Assembly: GCA_937929935.1 (NCBI GenBank)
Contig: CALFUL010000034.1
Coordinates: forward strand, 1-64,000
Direction of reading: 5' to 3'
Source of the DNA: an uncultured Flavobacteriaceae bacterium
Lineage (GTDB): Bacteria; Bacteroidota; Bacteroidia; Flavobacteriales; Flavobacteriaceae
Length of the DNA stretch: 64,000 bases
The translations under genes were made by a program, and so were the position numbers. This document shows, in pieces, positions 37,161 to 45,891 of the stretch; position 1 is the stretch's first letter; the number at the start of each line of letters is the position of its first letter. The notes under the pieces are model-generated. The model saw only the letters and a program-made list of their open reading frames with translations, was not told the DNA's origin and made no database searches.

Positions 37161-37912
37161 AAAATTTTAAAGTCAATCATTTAGATTACGGAGAAATTGT
37201 ATTAGTCTTTTGGTATCTAATGATGGTAATATAAGGAGTAGTTATTTTTAAATATCTTGAGAATTCAATGGTTAATTGCCAATACTCAATAGAATTTTTA
37301 CCAATCTATAAAGTCAATAACAACTATTGAAACAGTCTAAAAATCCAAGAAATGGAAATAATTGGAGCTTCATCAATATATTTTGCGCAAACTGCTTTTA
37401 AAATCCAAAGTCCAAAACGCTAGAGTATTTTTGAAATTTATTTTAAGTCGGGTAATTAAAACTAAATAAAGAAATAAAGATTCTCTTTTAAAGGTAAAAT
37501 TAGATGTAGGTAATGGCACCCATTAATTGCATTTAATCAAGTAGAAAATATTAAGTTGAAAAATTGAGTTAGTTTGTTAGTTTTCTGCATTTTATTGGCC
37601 CTTTATGGGCCAGTAAGGTGCTTTTTATCAAAACTAAGTTAAACTATTCAATCGTATTTTAGATAGAATAAGTTCGGGCAAAAGGTATTGAAGTCCGATT
37701 TCTTTTATGGTAAATCAAAGAATGCCACTTTCAATACTCCTGAAATAAAAAACATATGTTTAGAGGTAGCTCAAGAAGAAGATTAAGAATATTTAATTCT
37801 TTAGATTTAGCTCATTAGATTAATATCTAATATACTGATTAAGAACTAGTTGGTAATTTTTTATTTTAAACTATTAAATATTTAAATTAATTTTTAATTA
37901 ACATTTTAATAG
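37161..37912. other. Intergenic region between the two SusC operons
   Basis: This long non-coding stretch contains one copy of a 36-nt repeated hairpin (37586-37621). It also has a 49-codon open stretch (37638-37785; contains SDFFYGKSKNATFNTPEIKN) that may be a relic of a deleted gene; I do not recognise it. The rest is AT-rich without recognisable signals until the SusC2 promoter. Confidence 0.45.
37586..37621 (+). repeat. 36-nt repeated hairpin, copy 1
   Basis: A 10-bp stem TTATTGGCCC/GGGCCAGTAA (one T-G pair) with a 5-nt loop TTTAT is flanked by TGCAT and GGTGC. The 36-nt unit recurs at 42739-42774 with a single loop substitution. It resembles a REP-type element. Confidence 0.7.
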
Positions 37913-38168
37913 TATATATTTGGTCAACCACATTGGTTAACCAATATGGGAAACCAATTTTTGACAATTTAAACTAATTAATATATAAATCAATTAATAG
38001 GCCTATGAATCAATAATTTTATCAATGAAAAAAGGCTAGGTGAAATTCTGGCCAAGTACAATTTGATTGCCTTCTTATTTTATAAATAGGTAATATTAAA
38101 GAGGATTACAATTAACGTTGTAATCGAATCGATTAATAATAGTTGAATATTAACTTAATAACAAACAA
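37913..38168 (+). promoter_or_regulatory. SusC2 promoter region and long leader RNA
   Basis: The -7 box TATATTTG (37915-37922) overlaps the operator array. The ~245-nt leader contains a 6-bp stem GGCTAG/CTGGCC with loop GTGAAATT (38034-38053), a TTGCCT/AGGTAA stem (38067-38093) and a perfect GATTACAA/TTGTAATC hairpin (38104-38125). It ends with the same cttaataacaaaca sequence before the ATG as SusC1. Confidence 0.6.
37921..37956 (+). promoter_or_regulatory. Alginate-regulon operator array, three units
   Basis: TGGTCAACCA (37921), TGGTTAACCA (37934) and TGGGAAACCA (37947) start 13 bp apart. The position where a fourth unit would start, 37960, no longer matches. Confidence 0.8.
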
Positions 38169-41100
38169 ATGAAATTTAAAATAAAGCTTACGCTCATTGT
38201 ATTGCTTATGGCAAGCTTTGCAATAGCACAAGACAGTTACACCTTAACTGGTACTGTTGTAGACGGGTCCAATGAACCTGTTCCAGCGGTAAACGTAGTT
38301 ATCCAAAATACATCGAATGGTACCTCAACTGATTTTGATGGAAATTTTTCTATTGAAGTTAGTAATGGTAATGTTTTAGAGTTTTCTTCTTTAGGGTTTG
38401 CGACTCAAGCAATTACCATTAACGGTCAAAAAACTTTAAATGTAATCTTACTTGAAGACTCTGCTCAATTAGATGAAGTTGTAGTTGTTGGATATGGAAA
38501 TAGAAAAAGATCTCAACTAACAGGGGCCGTTGCAAAAGTAAGTGGTGGAGAAATCGCTGGTATTCAAGCACAGCGTGTTGATGAAGCTCTTGGTGGTAAA
38601 TTAGCAGGTGTTTTAATTCAAAATCAAGATGGTGCGCCTGGTGCAGATCCTAAGATTCAAATTAGGGCTGCGTCATCAATAAATGGAAATTCAAATCCGC
38701 TTATTGTTGTTGACGGGTATCCTATTTCAGGATCCTTAGCAACTGTGAATCCAAACGACATTCAAAGTTTAGAGGTTTTGAAAGATGCTGCATCGGCCGC
38801 AATTTATGGGTCAAGGGGTGCAAATGGTGTTATATTAGTGACGACCAAAAAAGGAAGGTCAGGAAAAGCTCAATTTAGTTATAACACTTATTTCAGCACT
38901 TCGAACAGATACCTTCGCGATAATATCAAAACGACTTCGGGGGATTATGCTGACATTGCTAGAGCGAATATCGCAGATGGTACTTTTAATGTTTCAGATT
39001 TAGATCCAACGCTTGTTGAATATCGTTTGAACGGTTTTGCTGAGTCACCAGATGTTGTAGGTGTTGAAGATTGGTTTTTTAGAAATGGTTCAAGTATGAA
39101 TCATGATTTCAGCATGAGCGGTGGTACTGATGATGTCAATTATTTTGCATCGATTGGTTATTTAAATACAGAAGGTGTAGCCATTACCCAGGGTTTTGAA
39201 AGGGTAAATGCACGTTTGAATATTGACGCTAAACTAGGAGATAAGTTTAAAGCAGGGGTTAGCTTTAATGGTTTTGTTGCTAATCGTGATATTGTAGGAC
39301 ATGATATGAGAGATCTTTTAAGAGCTTACAGCGTACATCCTATTTATCATACTGACGCTTCGATTGCATTTGTTCAGCAATTAGATCAACAAGCTCAAGC
39401 ACTTGGCTTAAATTCTTTTGATTCTGGTTTTAGAGGTGGCGCTGATGCCCCTTGGAATAATAGTATCTATACCTTACAACCAGGTGATACAGCGCAAGAT
39501 TGGCACTATGGTCGTAGTGGTAACGGTATTGGAGGGTCTGGTGATGCAGGTCCTGCAACCAAACTAGATAATACGGATAGATATCAAAAAACATTTTTTG
39601 GTAATTTAACGTCTTACTTGCAGTATGAACTCTTAGACGGATTAAATATCAAAACCGTACTTGGTGGAGACTTAAGAGATACTCAAGATTATTTTTGGAG
39701 AGGATTGGAGTTTGATTCTAGAGCACGTAGTACTCAAACCGCTTTAGATCAAACCGATGTAAAGAGATCTTCTATCTTAAGTGAAACTACTTTGAATTAT
39801 GCCAAAATACTGAATGATAAACACGATATCTCAGTAGTAGCTGGTCTTGAGTTGCAAAACTTTTTTATAACAGGAAGAGATACGCAAGGGTCAAATGTGC
39901 CTTTTGGGGATATTATAAATTATAATCTTTTAGAACCAGCTGACATTGCAGTATCAGAAAGAGATGAAACCATTGCAAGAAGAAGTGTTTTTGGTAGAGT
40001 AAACTATGCTTTTGATGATCGTTATTTATTCTCAGCTTCAATCAGAAGAGATGGAGATTCAAGGTTAGGTGTTAATCAAAAGTATGCAACATTTCCTGCC
40101 GTTTCAGTCGGTTGGAATGCACACAACGAATCGTTTTGGAATTCTGATAAGTGGAGTCTAATGAAACTTAGATTTAGTACTGGATCTTTAGGTACAACCT
40201 CTGATTTAGGAGCGTATAACTCATTGAGTCTTTTAAATCCGAGTGCATCAATTTTTGGAAACGGATTTTTAATTCCTAACGATGTAGCTAATGATAATCT
40301 AACTTGGCAAACAAATACAGAAACCAATTATGGAATTGATTTGGGATTTGTTAACAATCGTTTTCGCTTTAGTGTTGATTACTATACCTCAGACATTGAG
40401 GATATTCTCATAAACTTTGGTGTCTCAGAAGTGTTAGGTACAAGTAGTATTAGATTAAACGCTGGGGACGTTAGAAGTTCTGGTGTGGAATTTGAATTAT
40501 CTGCCGCTCTAGTTCAACAAAATGATTTTAGTTGGAATCTTGGCGCTAACCTGTCTACAGTAAATACTGAGATTACAGATCTTAACGGGTTAGACGAATT
40601 ACCTTCACAAATTTATGGTCAAAGTGGTCGAGGACCAGTTTTTAGAAATTATGTTGGTGGTGAAATTGGTGAAATGTGGGGTATAGAAACTACTGGGGTG
40701 GTAGAAATGGAGTACCTTTCGAATCCAATAGAATTTCCTGACCAAGAAAGTGGTTGGAGTTATGCTGTTGATCAGAACGGAGATGGTGTTATCGATAGAA
40801 CTAAAACAGTTGAAGAAGGTGGTGATTTAGTTAAAATAGGACAAAGCACACCAGATTTTTATTGGGGTTTAACCAGTAATTTAAACTACAAATCCTTTGA
40901 TTTGTCATTGCAATTTCAAGGAGCCCAAGGAGGCGATGTTTATAATATTGATCCTCTGTACTATGGTTCTCAATGGGGTAGGTCTTTAAGAGATGCATTC
41001 GATGCCAATGATGATGGTCTTGCTGATAATAATGGTCAACCCTTTGTTCGAAATAGAGATCAAACTGATTCAATGATTCAAGATGCTTCTTATTTGGCAT

Positions 41101-41348
41101 TAAGAAACTTAACTTTAGGTTATAGTTTTGATTCTGATTTGTTGGATAAGGTAGGTATGAGTTCCGTAAGGGCTTATGTTGCTGCAACTAATTTGTTATA
41201 TGTTTGGGGAGATGATTATACTTCTTTCAACCCTGAAGGTGTTGAAACCACTAATGGTGGTTACGCCGGACCAACAACATATGGTGTTCAAGTTGGTGCG
41301 AGTCCAATTGTAAGAAGTTTCACCCTAGGTTTAAATCTTAATTTCTAA
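38169..41348 (+). CDS. SusC-like TonB-dependent transporter 2 of the alginate locus
   Basis: The 1059-residue paralogue of the transporter at 30596 shares the signal peptide and N-terminal layout (QDSYTLTGTVVDGSNEPVPA, LDEVVVVGYGNRKRSQLTGA, AAIYGSRGANGVILVTT) and ends in VRSFTLGLNLNF. It is paired with the SusD gene 12 nt downstream and lacks a third surface protein. Having two SusCD pairs in one alginate locus may reflect uptake of different oligomer lengths or G/M compositions (inference). Confidence 0.9.
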   Translation: MKFKIKLTLIVLLMASFAIAQDSYTLTGTVVDGSNEPVPAVNVVIQNTSNGTSTDFDGNFSIEVSNGNVLEFSSLGFATQAITINGQKTLNVILLEDSAQLDEVVVVGYGNRKRSQLTGAVAKVSGGEIAGIQAQRVDEALGGKLAGVLIQNQDGAPGADPKIQIRAASSINGNSNPLIVVDGYPISGSLATVNPNDIQSLEVLKDAASAAIYGSRGANGVILVTTKKGRSGKAQFSYNTYFSTSNRYLRDNIKTTSGDYADIARANIADGTFNVSDLDPTLVEYRLNGFAESPDVVGVEDWFFRNGSSMNHDFSMSGGTDDVNYFASIGYLNTEGVAITQGFERVNARLNIDAKLGDKFKAGVSFNGFVANRDIVGHDMRDLLRAYSVHPIYHTDASIAFVQQLDQQAQALGLNSFDSGFRGGADAPWNNSIYTLQPGDTAQDWHYGRSGNGIGGSGDAGPATKLDNTDRYQKTFFGNLTSYLQYELLDGLNIKTVLGGDLRDTQDYFWRGLEFDSRARSTQTALDQTDVKRSSILSETTLNYAKILNDKHDISVVAGLELQNFFITGRDTQGSNVPFGDIINYNLLEPADIAVSERDETIARRSVFGRVNYAFDDRYLFSASIRRDGDSRLGVNQKYATFPAVSVGWNAHNESFWNSDKWSLMKLRFSTGSLGTTSDLGAYNSLSLLNPSASIFGNGFLIPNDVANDNLTWQTNTETNYGIDLGFVNNRFRFSVDYYTSDIEDILINFGVSEVLGTSSIRLNAGDVRSSGVEFELSAALVQQNDFSWNLGANLSTVNTEITDLNGLDELPSQIYGQSGRGPVFRNYVGGEIGEMWGIETTGVVEMEYLSNPIEFPDQESGWSYAVDQNGDGVIDRTKTVEEGGDLVKIGQSTPDFYWGLTSNLNYKSFDLSLQFQGAQGGDVYNIDPLYYGSQWGRSLRDAFDANDDGLADNNGQPFVRNRDQTDSMIQDASYLALRNLTLGYSFDSDLLDKVGMSSVRAYVAATNLLYVWGDDYTSFNPEGVETTNGGYAGPTTYGVQVGASPIVRSFTLGLNLNF

Positions 41349-41360
41349 AAACTTAAAAAA

Positions 41361-42695
41361 ATGAAAACAGTATATAAATTAATACTAGGATTACTGCTGT
41401 TCGTAACAGCATGTGAAAATGATTTGGATCAAGTTCCTCCAAATATTGCAAGTGCCGATTCTTTAGAAGATTTTACAGGTGTATTAAATGCCGCATACTT
41501 TTATCAAATAGGTTCTGCAACGCCAATGGCCGTTATGGGAGATTTTAGGGCTGATAATGCCTTTATGTTTGAAGCTCCGTATACAGAATTTGATGAGTTT
41601 GATAGCGATTTACCCACCATGGAAGATCAATTTTTTGGACCTTTTTACACAGCGATGTACAGAGCTATTTTAAGTACGAATAACGTAATTGAAAATGCAT
41701 CAGATGGTACACAAGTAGGAGAGGCTAAATTCTTGCGAGCATTGTCTTATTTTAAATTAGTTCAAGTTTTCGGCGATGTAACGGTAAATTTATCTGCAGC
41801 ACCGGTAGTGGATGACACCTCTATTTTGGCAAGACAACCAGCGAGTGATGTTTATGATAACGTGATTATTCCTGATTTACAAGATGCTATTTCAGCTTTA
41901 GATACTGAAATAAATAACGGAAGAGCGTCAAAATTAGCTGCTCAAGCTTTGTTGGGTAAGGTTTATATGCACAGAAGTGACTTTGCCAATGCGGCGCCGC
42001 AACTAGCGGCAGTTATCAATGGAGCATCTGCAGCAGGGGTAAGCTTACAAGCTAATTTCATAGATATATTTGGTGTTGATAATGATTTAAATTCTGAAAT
42101 TATATTCGCAACTCAAATTTCAAGTTCTATTCCTGATGAATATGGTTTTTCAGAATTTTGGTCTTGGTCAGGTGGACTAGATACTAAATCGTTAATGCCA
42201 TTGGATGCTGATTTAGTTGCGGCCTTTGATGCTGTTGCCAATGATACCCTTTTAGGAGGAGATTTAAGAAGAGCGGTAACAATTGATGAAACCTTAATGG
42301 CTTCTCCTAAATTCCCTCAAACAGGAGGTCCAGATCATGACTGGATTGAGATTAGATTAGCTGATGTAATACTTCTATATGCCGAGGCTTTGAATGAAAA
42401 TGGTTCATCTGCTGCTGAAGTTCTTCCTGAGTTAGATGCCATACGCTTAAGGGCAAATTTGAATCCTTTAGACCCAACCGTGATAACTACTCAGGCAATG
42501 GTAAGACAGGCGATTCAAGATGAAAGAAGATTAGAGCTGGCCTTTGAAGGGAAACGATGGTTTGATTTAGTAAGAACGGGAACTGCAGATACTGAAATGG
42601 GAGAAACCATTAATAGTAATTATTTGTTATTTCCAATTCCAATCTCGGAAGTGCTTGCTAGTGGAGGAACAATTACTCAAAATCCGGGTTACTAG
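41361..42695 (+). CDS. SusD-like glycan-binding lipoprotein 2
   Basis: The 444-residue lipoprotein (signal MKTVYKLILGLLLFVTAC) has SusD/RagB blocks: EAKFLRALSYFKLVQVFGDV, RASKLAAQALLGKVYM, WIEIRLADVILLYAEALNE and DERRLELAFEGKRWFDLVRT. It is the surface partner of SusC2. It is shorter than SusD1 by about 30 residues. Its message continues toward a repeated hairpin at 42739; no intrinsic terminator is evident. Confidence 0.9.
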   Translation: MKTVYKLILGLLLFVTACENDLDQVPPNIASADSLEDFTGVLNAAYFYQIGSATPMAVMGDFRADNAFMFEAPYTEFDEFDSDLPTMEDQFFGPFYTAMYRAILSTNNVIENASDGTQVGEAKFLRALSYFKLVQVFGDVTVNLSAAPVVDDTSILARQPASDVYDNVIIPDLQDAISALDTEINNGRASKLAAQALLGKVYMHRSDFANAAPQLAAVINGASAAGVSLQANFIDIFGVDNDLNSEIIFATQISSSIPDEYGFSEFWSWSGGLDTKSLMPLDADLVAAFDAVANDTLLGGDLRRAVTIDETLMASPKFPQTGGPDHDWIEIRLADVILLYAEALNENGSSAAEVLPELDAIRLRANLNPLDPTVITTQAMVRQAIQDERRLELAFEGKRWFDLVRTGTADTEMGETINSNYLLFPIPISEVLASGGTITQNPGY

Positions 42696-42738
42696 TTTAG
42701 TAATGATCAAGAATAAAATTGAGTTGAGTTAGTTGATG

Positions 42739-42774
42739 TGCATTTTATTGGCCCTTTACGGGCCAGTAAGGTGC
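42739..42774 (+). repeat. 36-nt repeated hairpin, copy 2
   Basis: This near-identical copy of 37586-37621 has loop TTTAC instead of TTTAT, 44 nt after the SusD2 stop. It lacks a following T run, so it is not a standard terminator. Confidence 0.7.
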
Positions 42775-42790
42775 CACCTTTACAGGGGCG

Positions 42791-42863
42791 TGGTTAGTTA
42801 ACCATGATAAGATTCAGCTTGACTGACGAAACTTTGAAGCCAATATGTATTTGCCTAATTTTG
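42791..42863 (+). promoter_or_regulatory. Promoter of the gntR gene with upstream operator-like palindrome
   Basis: TTTG (42833-42836), 19 nt, then TAATTTTG (42856-42863) match the Bacteroidota promoter consensus. The perfect palindrome TGGTTAGTTAACCA (42791-42804) uses the half-sites of the alginate operators with a wider centre and lies about 30 bp upstream of the -33 box. Autoregulation is possible. Confidence 0.6.
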
Positions 42864-42901
42864 ACAGGTACGCAGGTTCAAAAAACATTAAGCATTGATA
42901 T

Positions 42902-43603
42902 ATGAGGTTAGAAATACTCACGAAATCCGAAAATCAAGAAATTCAAAATGATATTATCTCTAAAATTAGAGATTTGATGAATTTTAAGAATTTAGAACCT
43001 GGTGATAAGCTACCATCAGAAAGAATGTTATCAGAGAAGTTTGGGGTCAGTAGAAGTAATGTCAGAGAAGCTATTCAAAAACTGGAGTTCTATGGTTTGC
43101 TAAAATCTAAACCACAAAGTGGGACTTTTGTTGCAGATATCGGTCAAATTGCCATGAATGGCATGATTGAAGATATTCTTCGTTTAGAAGATCCAGAATT
43201 TAAATCTCTTGTCGAAACAAGAATTCTTTTAGAGCTAAAAACAGTAAAATTGGCGGCTTTGAGAAGAACAGAAGGTGACCTCATAATGCTAGAGGAAGCA
43301 CTAAAAGCCTATAAAGAAAAAGTAATCAATGGAGAAGATGCAGTGCAAGAAGATTTACTATTTCATTTAGCAATTGCTAAGGCAAGTGGTAATAGTACTA
43401 TGAATACTTTCATGTTAATTATAACCCCTGAAATCATAACCAATTTCGAAAAATATCATGTTTGTGACAAAGGTTTAGCTTTTAAAGGTATTGAAGAACA
43501 TCAAGATATTTTTGATGCTATTAAAAAACAAAACCCAAAAATGGCTAAGGCTAAAATGAAGATACATTTTGAAACCTTGTACCAATATTGCTATAATGTT
43601 TAG
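42902..43603 (+). CDS. FadR-type GntR transcriptional regulator, probable alginate repressor
   Basis: The 233-residue protein has an N-terminal winged helix (~20-80; GDKLPSERMLSEKFGVSRSN, VREAIQKLEFYGLLKSK) and a C-terminal all-helical FCD effector domain (~95-225; LVETRILLELKTVKLA, DLLFHLAIAKASGN) with acidic and His residues suited to a metal/ligand site. It lies between the SusCD2 genes and the KDG pathway genes. AusR of Zobellia, a GntR repressor, controls alginate operons, and this protein probably has the same role; an alginate breakdown intermediate such as KDG or DEH may release it. The 13-bp-phased TGGTnAACCA arrays are its likely sites. Confidence 0.85.
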   Translation: MRLEILTKSENQEIQNDIISKIRDLMNFKNLEPGDKLPSERMLSEKFGVSRSNVREAIQKLEFYGLLKSKPQSGTFVADIGQIAMNGMIEDILRLEDPEFKSLVETRILLELKTVKLAALRRTEGDLIMLEEALKAYKEKVINGEDAVQEDLLFHLAIAKASGNSTMNTFMLIITPEIITNFEKYHVCDKGLAFKGIEEHQDIFDAIKKQNPKMAKAKMKIHFETLYQYCYNV

Positions 43604-43637
43604 CTTTTGTAGGAATCGAAATGAATTAAAATGTATC

Positions 43638-43657
43638 AAAGGTTGTAACCGACCTTT
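43638..43657 (+). promoter_or_regulatory. Inverted repeat upstream of the MFS gene
   Basis: AAAGGT-N8-ACCTTT, with GGTTGTAACC nested inside, lies 24 nt before the MFS start. The nested part weakly resembles the alginate operator; a small hairpin is the alternative. Confidence 0.35.
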
Positions 43658-43681
43658 TCAAATTAAAACCAACCAAGAAAT

Positions 43682-44992
43682 ATGAAAACTAAAGGATTAA
43701 GATGGTGGGTTGTTGGACTCGTGGCATTGGCCGCCGTGGTCAATTATATTGACAGACAAGCCTTTGGTGCTCTTTGGCCAGATATCGCGAAAGACTTGTT
43801 TCCTGATATGGCCGCAGATGAGACCAAACTTATCTATGCTACTATTTCATCTGTTTTTATACTATCCTATGCTGCTGGTCAATCCATTTTTGGAAAAATA
43901 TTTGATTGGATAGGCACCAGAATGGGTTTTGTGATTTCAATCGGAGTTTGGTCCATCGCAACGATGCTTCATGCATTTGCTTCAGGTTTATTAAGTTTTT
44001 CAATATTTAGGTCATTATTAGGAGTTGCTGAGGCCGGAAATTGGCCCGGTGCTGCTAAAGCGAATGCTGAATGGTTTCCAACCAAAGAGCGTGCATTCGC
44101 TCAAGGTATTTTCAATTCAGGTGCTGCGTTAGGCGGAATTATAGCGTATCCAGTAATTGGGTTTTTATCTGATTATTTAGAATGGAAATATATTTTCATT
44201 GTTGTTGGTATTCTCGGATTATTATGGTTAATTCCATGGATGTTAGTGGTTAAGTCAGGACCTCAAACGCATCCGAATTTATCAGAAGAAGAAAAAGATT
44301 ATATCCTATCAGGGCAACAAAATCAAGATATTGACGCTGATGGAAATTTTGATGAAGGCTATAATCCCAGTACTGGTAAGCTTTTACAACATAAAGAGAG
44401 TTGGGGTGTCATCATTGCTTCAGCTGCAATAGATCCTATTTGGTGGCTATTTATTGTTTGGATACCAATCTACCTTAATGAGGTATTTGGTTTAAATGTC
44501 AAAGAAATTGCATATTCAGCATGGGTACCGTATGTTGGCGCTATGATTGGTGCCTGGGTAGGAGGACTTATTGCTCAAAATAGAATTTCAGAAGGATGGT
44601 CAGTTGATAAGACAAGAAAAATGGTTATTACATTAGGTTGTTTAATTATGATTCCTTGTTTCTTTTTATTGAAATCTCCTGGATCAGCCATGAATGCAGT
44701 AATGATTATGGCAGTATTACTATTCGGTTTTCAACTTGCTATTGGTAATGTGCAAACATTACCTAGTGATATGTTTAGCGGAAAAATAGTGGGAACATTA
44801 TCAGGTTTTGCAGGTACAGCAGCCAAGCTTGGTGCATTCGGGCTCACAATATTGATTCCTTTCTTAACCAAAGGAGGTAGTTATACGTATGCTTTTCTAA
44901 TAGGAGGAATATTGACAATTATAGCATTATTAGCAGTTTGGGTTTTATGTCCGAAAATCGAACCTCTGAAATCAAAAGAAATCATACGTTAA
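43682..44992 (+). CDS. MFS transporter, hexuronate/anion:cation symporter-like
   Basis: The 436-residue protein has about 12 membrane helices. The N-terminal VNYIDRQAFGALWPDI motif and the GVAEAGNWPGAAKANAEWFP block are typical of the ACS family that includes ExuT and sugar-acid transporters. In this context it probably carries alginate monomers, unsaturated uronate or DEH, across the inner membrane. The fixed order MFS, SDR, kdgK, eda fits import followed by catabolism. Confidence 0.85.
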   Translation: MKTKGLRWWVVGLVALAAVVNYIDRQAFGALWPDIAKDLFPDMAADETKLIYATISSVFILSYAAGQSIFGKIFDWIGTRMGFVISIGVWSIATMLHAFASGLLSFSIFRSLLGVAEAGNWPGAAKANAEWFPTKERAFAQGIFNSGAALGGIIAYPVIGFLSDYLEWKYIFIVVGILGLLWLIPWMLVVKSGPQTHPNLSEEEKDYILSGQQNQDIDADGNFDEGYNPSTGKLLQHKESWGVIIASAAIDPIWWLFIVWIPIYLNEVFGLNVKEIAYSAWVPYVGAMIGAWVGGLIAQNRISEGWSVDKTRKMVITLGCLIMIPCFFLLKSPGSAMNAVMIMAVLLFGFQLAIGNVQTLPSDMFSGKIVGTLSGFAGTAAKLGAFGLTILIPFLTKGGSYTYAFLIGGILTIIALLAVWVLCPKIEPLKSKEIIR

Positions 44993-45028
44993 AAATAGAA
45001 ATACAATTAGATAATAAATTAATATAAT

Positions 45029-45790
45029 ATGAGTAATAAAGGTAAAGTAGCTATTGTAACCGGAGCAACAGGTGGTATTGGTTTTGAAGTAGCAAAAAGA
45101 TTAGGTCAAGACGGATATACCGTTGTTTTAAATGGTATTGAAGATGAAGTTGGTGCTCAAAGAGTTGCGGAGCTTAAAGCTGATGGAATTGATGCTGAGT
45201 ATTTTGGATTTGATGTTACTAGTGAAGAAGCAGTTTCTTCAAATATAAAAGCAATAGGAGATAAATACGGAAAAATTGACGTACTCGTAAATAATGCTGG
45301 TGGTCTTGGTGGTAGATCTCGTTTTGAAGAAATGACCACTGAATTTTATAGAAAGGTAATGGCCTTAAATCTTGATTCAGTCTTTTTTGCTTCAAGAGCA
45401 GCTATTCCTTATTTGAAAAAAGGTGAGCATCCTTCAATAATAAATTATACTTCAAATGCTGGATGGACGGCAGGTGGACCAGGAGCAGGTATCTACGGTA
45501 CTTCAAAAGCAGGTGTTCACGCAATCACTAGAGCATTGGCTAAAGATTTAGCTGAATATGGTATTCGTTCTAATGCTGTTTCGCCAGGTACTATTGATAC
45601 ACCGTTTCATGCACAGATTAAAGCAACAAAACCTGAAGTTTTTGCTTCATGGGCTAATAATATCATGTTAGGTAGATTAGGTCAACCTGAAGATGTTGCC
45701 GGAGTCATTTCTTTCTTAGCAAGTAAAGATGCTTCGTTTATCACTGCTGAAACAATTCAAATTGGTGGTGGTCAAGCGCTAGGAATTTAA
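45029..45790 (+). CDS. SDR oxidoreductase, candidate DEH reductase
   Basis: The 253-residue classical SDR has TGATGGIG, VNNAGG, a catalytic Ser in IINYTSNAGW, Tyr/Lys in YGTSKAG and the C-terminal ITAETIQIGGGQ. It sits between the uptake transporter and KDG kinase, which makes it the more operon-consistent candidate for NAD(P)H-dependent reduction of DEH to KDG. The SDR at 29422 is the other. The start follows the MFS stop by 36 nt. Confidence 0.8.
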   Translation: MSNKGKVAIVTGATGGIGFEVAKRLGQDGYTVVLNGIEDEVGAQRVAELKADGIDAEYFGFDVTSEEAVSSNIKAIGDKYGKIDVLVNNAGGLGGRSRFEEMTTEFYRKVMALNLDSVFFASRAAIPYLKKGEHPSIINYTSNAGWTAGGPGAGIYGTSKAGVHAITRALAKDLAEYGIRSNAVSPGTIDTPFHAQIKATKPEVFASWANNIMLGRLGQPEDVAGVISFLASKDASFITAETIQIGGGQALGI

Positions 45791-45834
45791 GACGATAACA
45801 ACAAGAGATTTTAAAACATATTCTAAAATAGTTT

Positions 45835-45871
45835 CCCGCTTTACTGTAATAAATACAGTAGGAGCGACGGG
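45835..45871 (+). other. Intercistronic hairpin before kdgK
   Basis: TACTGTA/TACAGTA (perfect 7 bp, 5-nt loop) is extended by CCCGCT/AGCGaCGGG-type pairing, in the 101-nt gap between the SDR and kdgK. It has no T run, so it is probably an mRNA stability or processing element. Confidence 0.5.
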
Positions 45872-45891
45872 ATAATATAAATTTATTTTTA

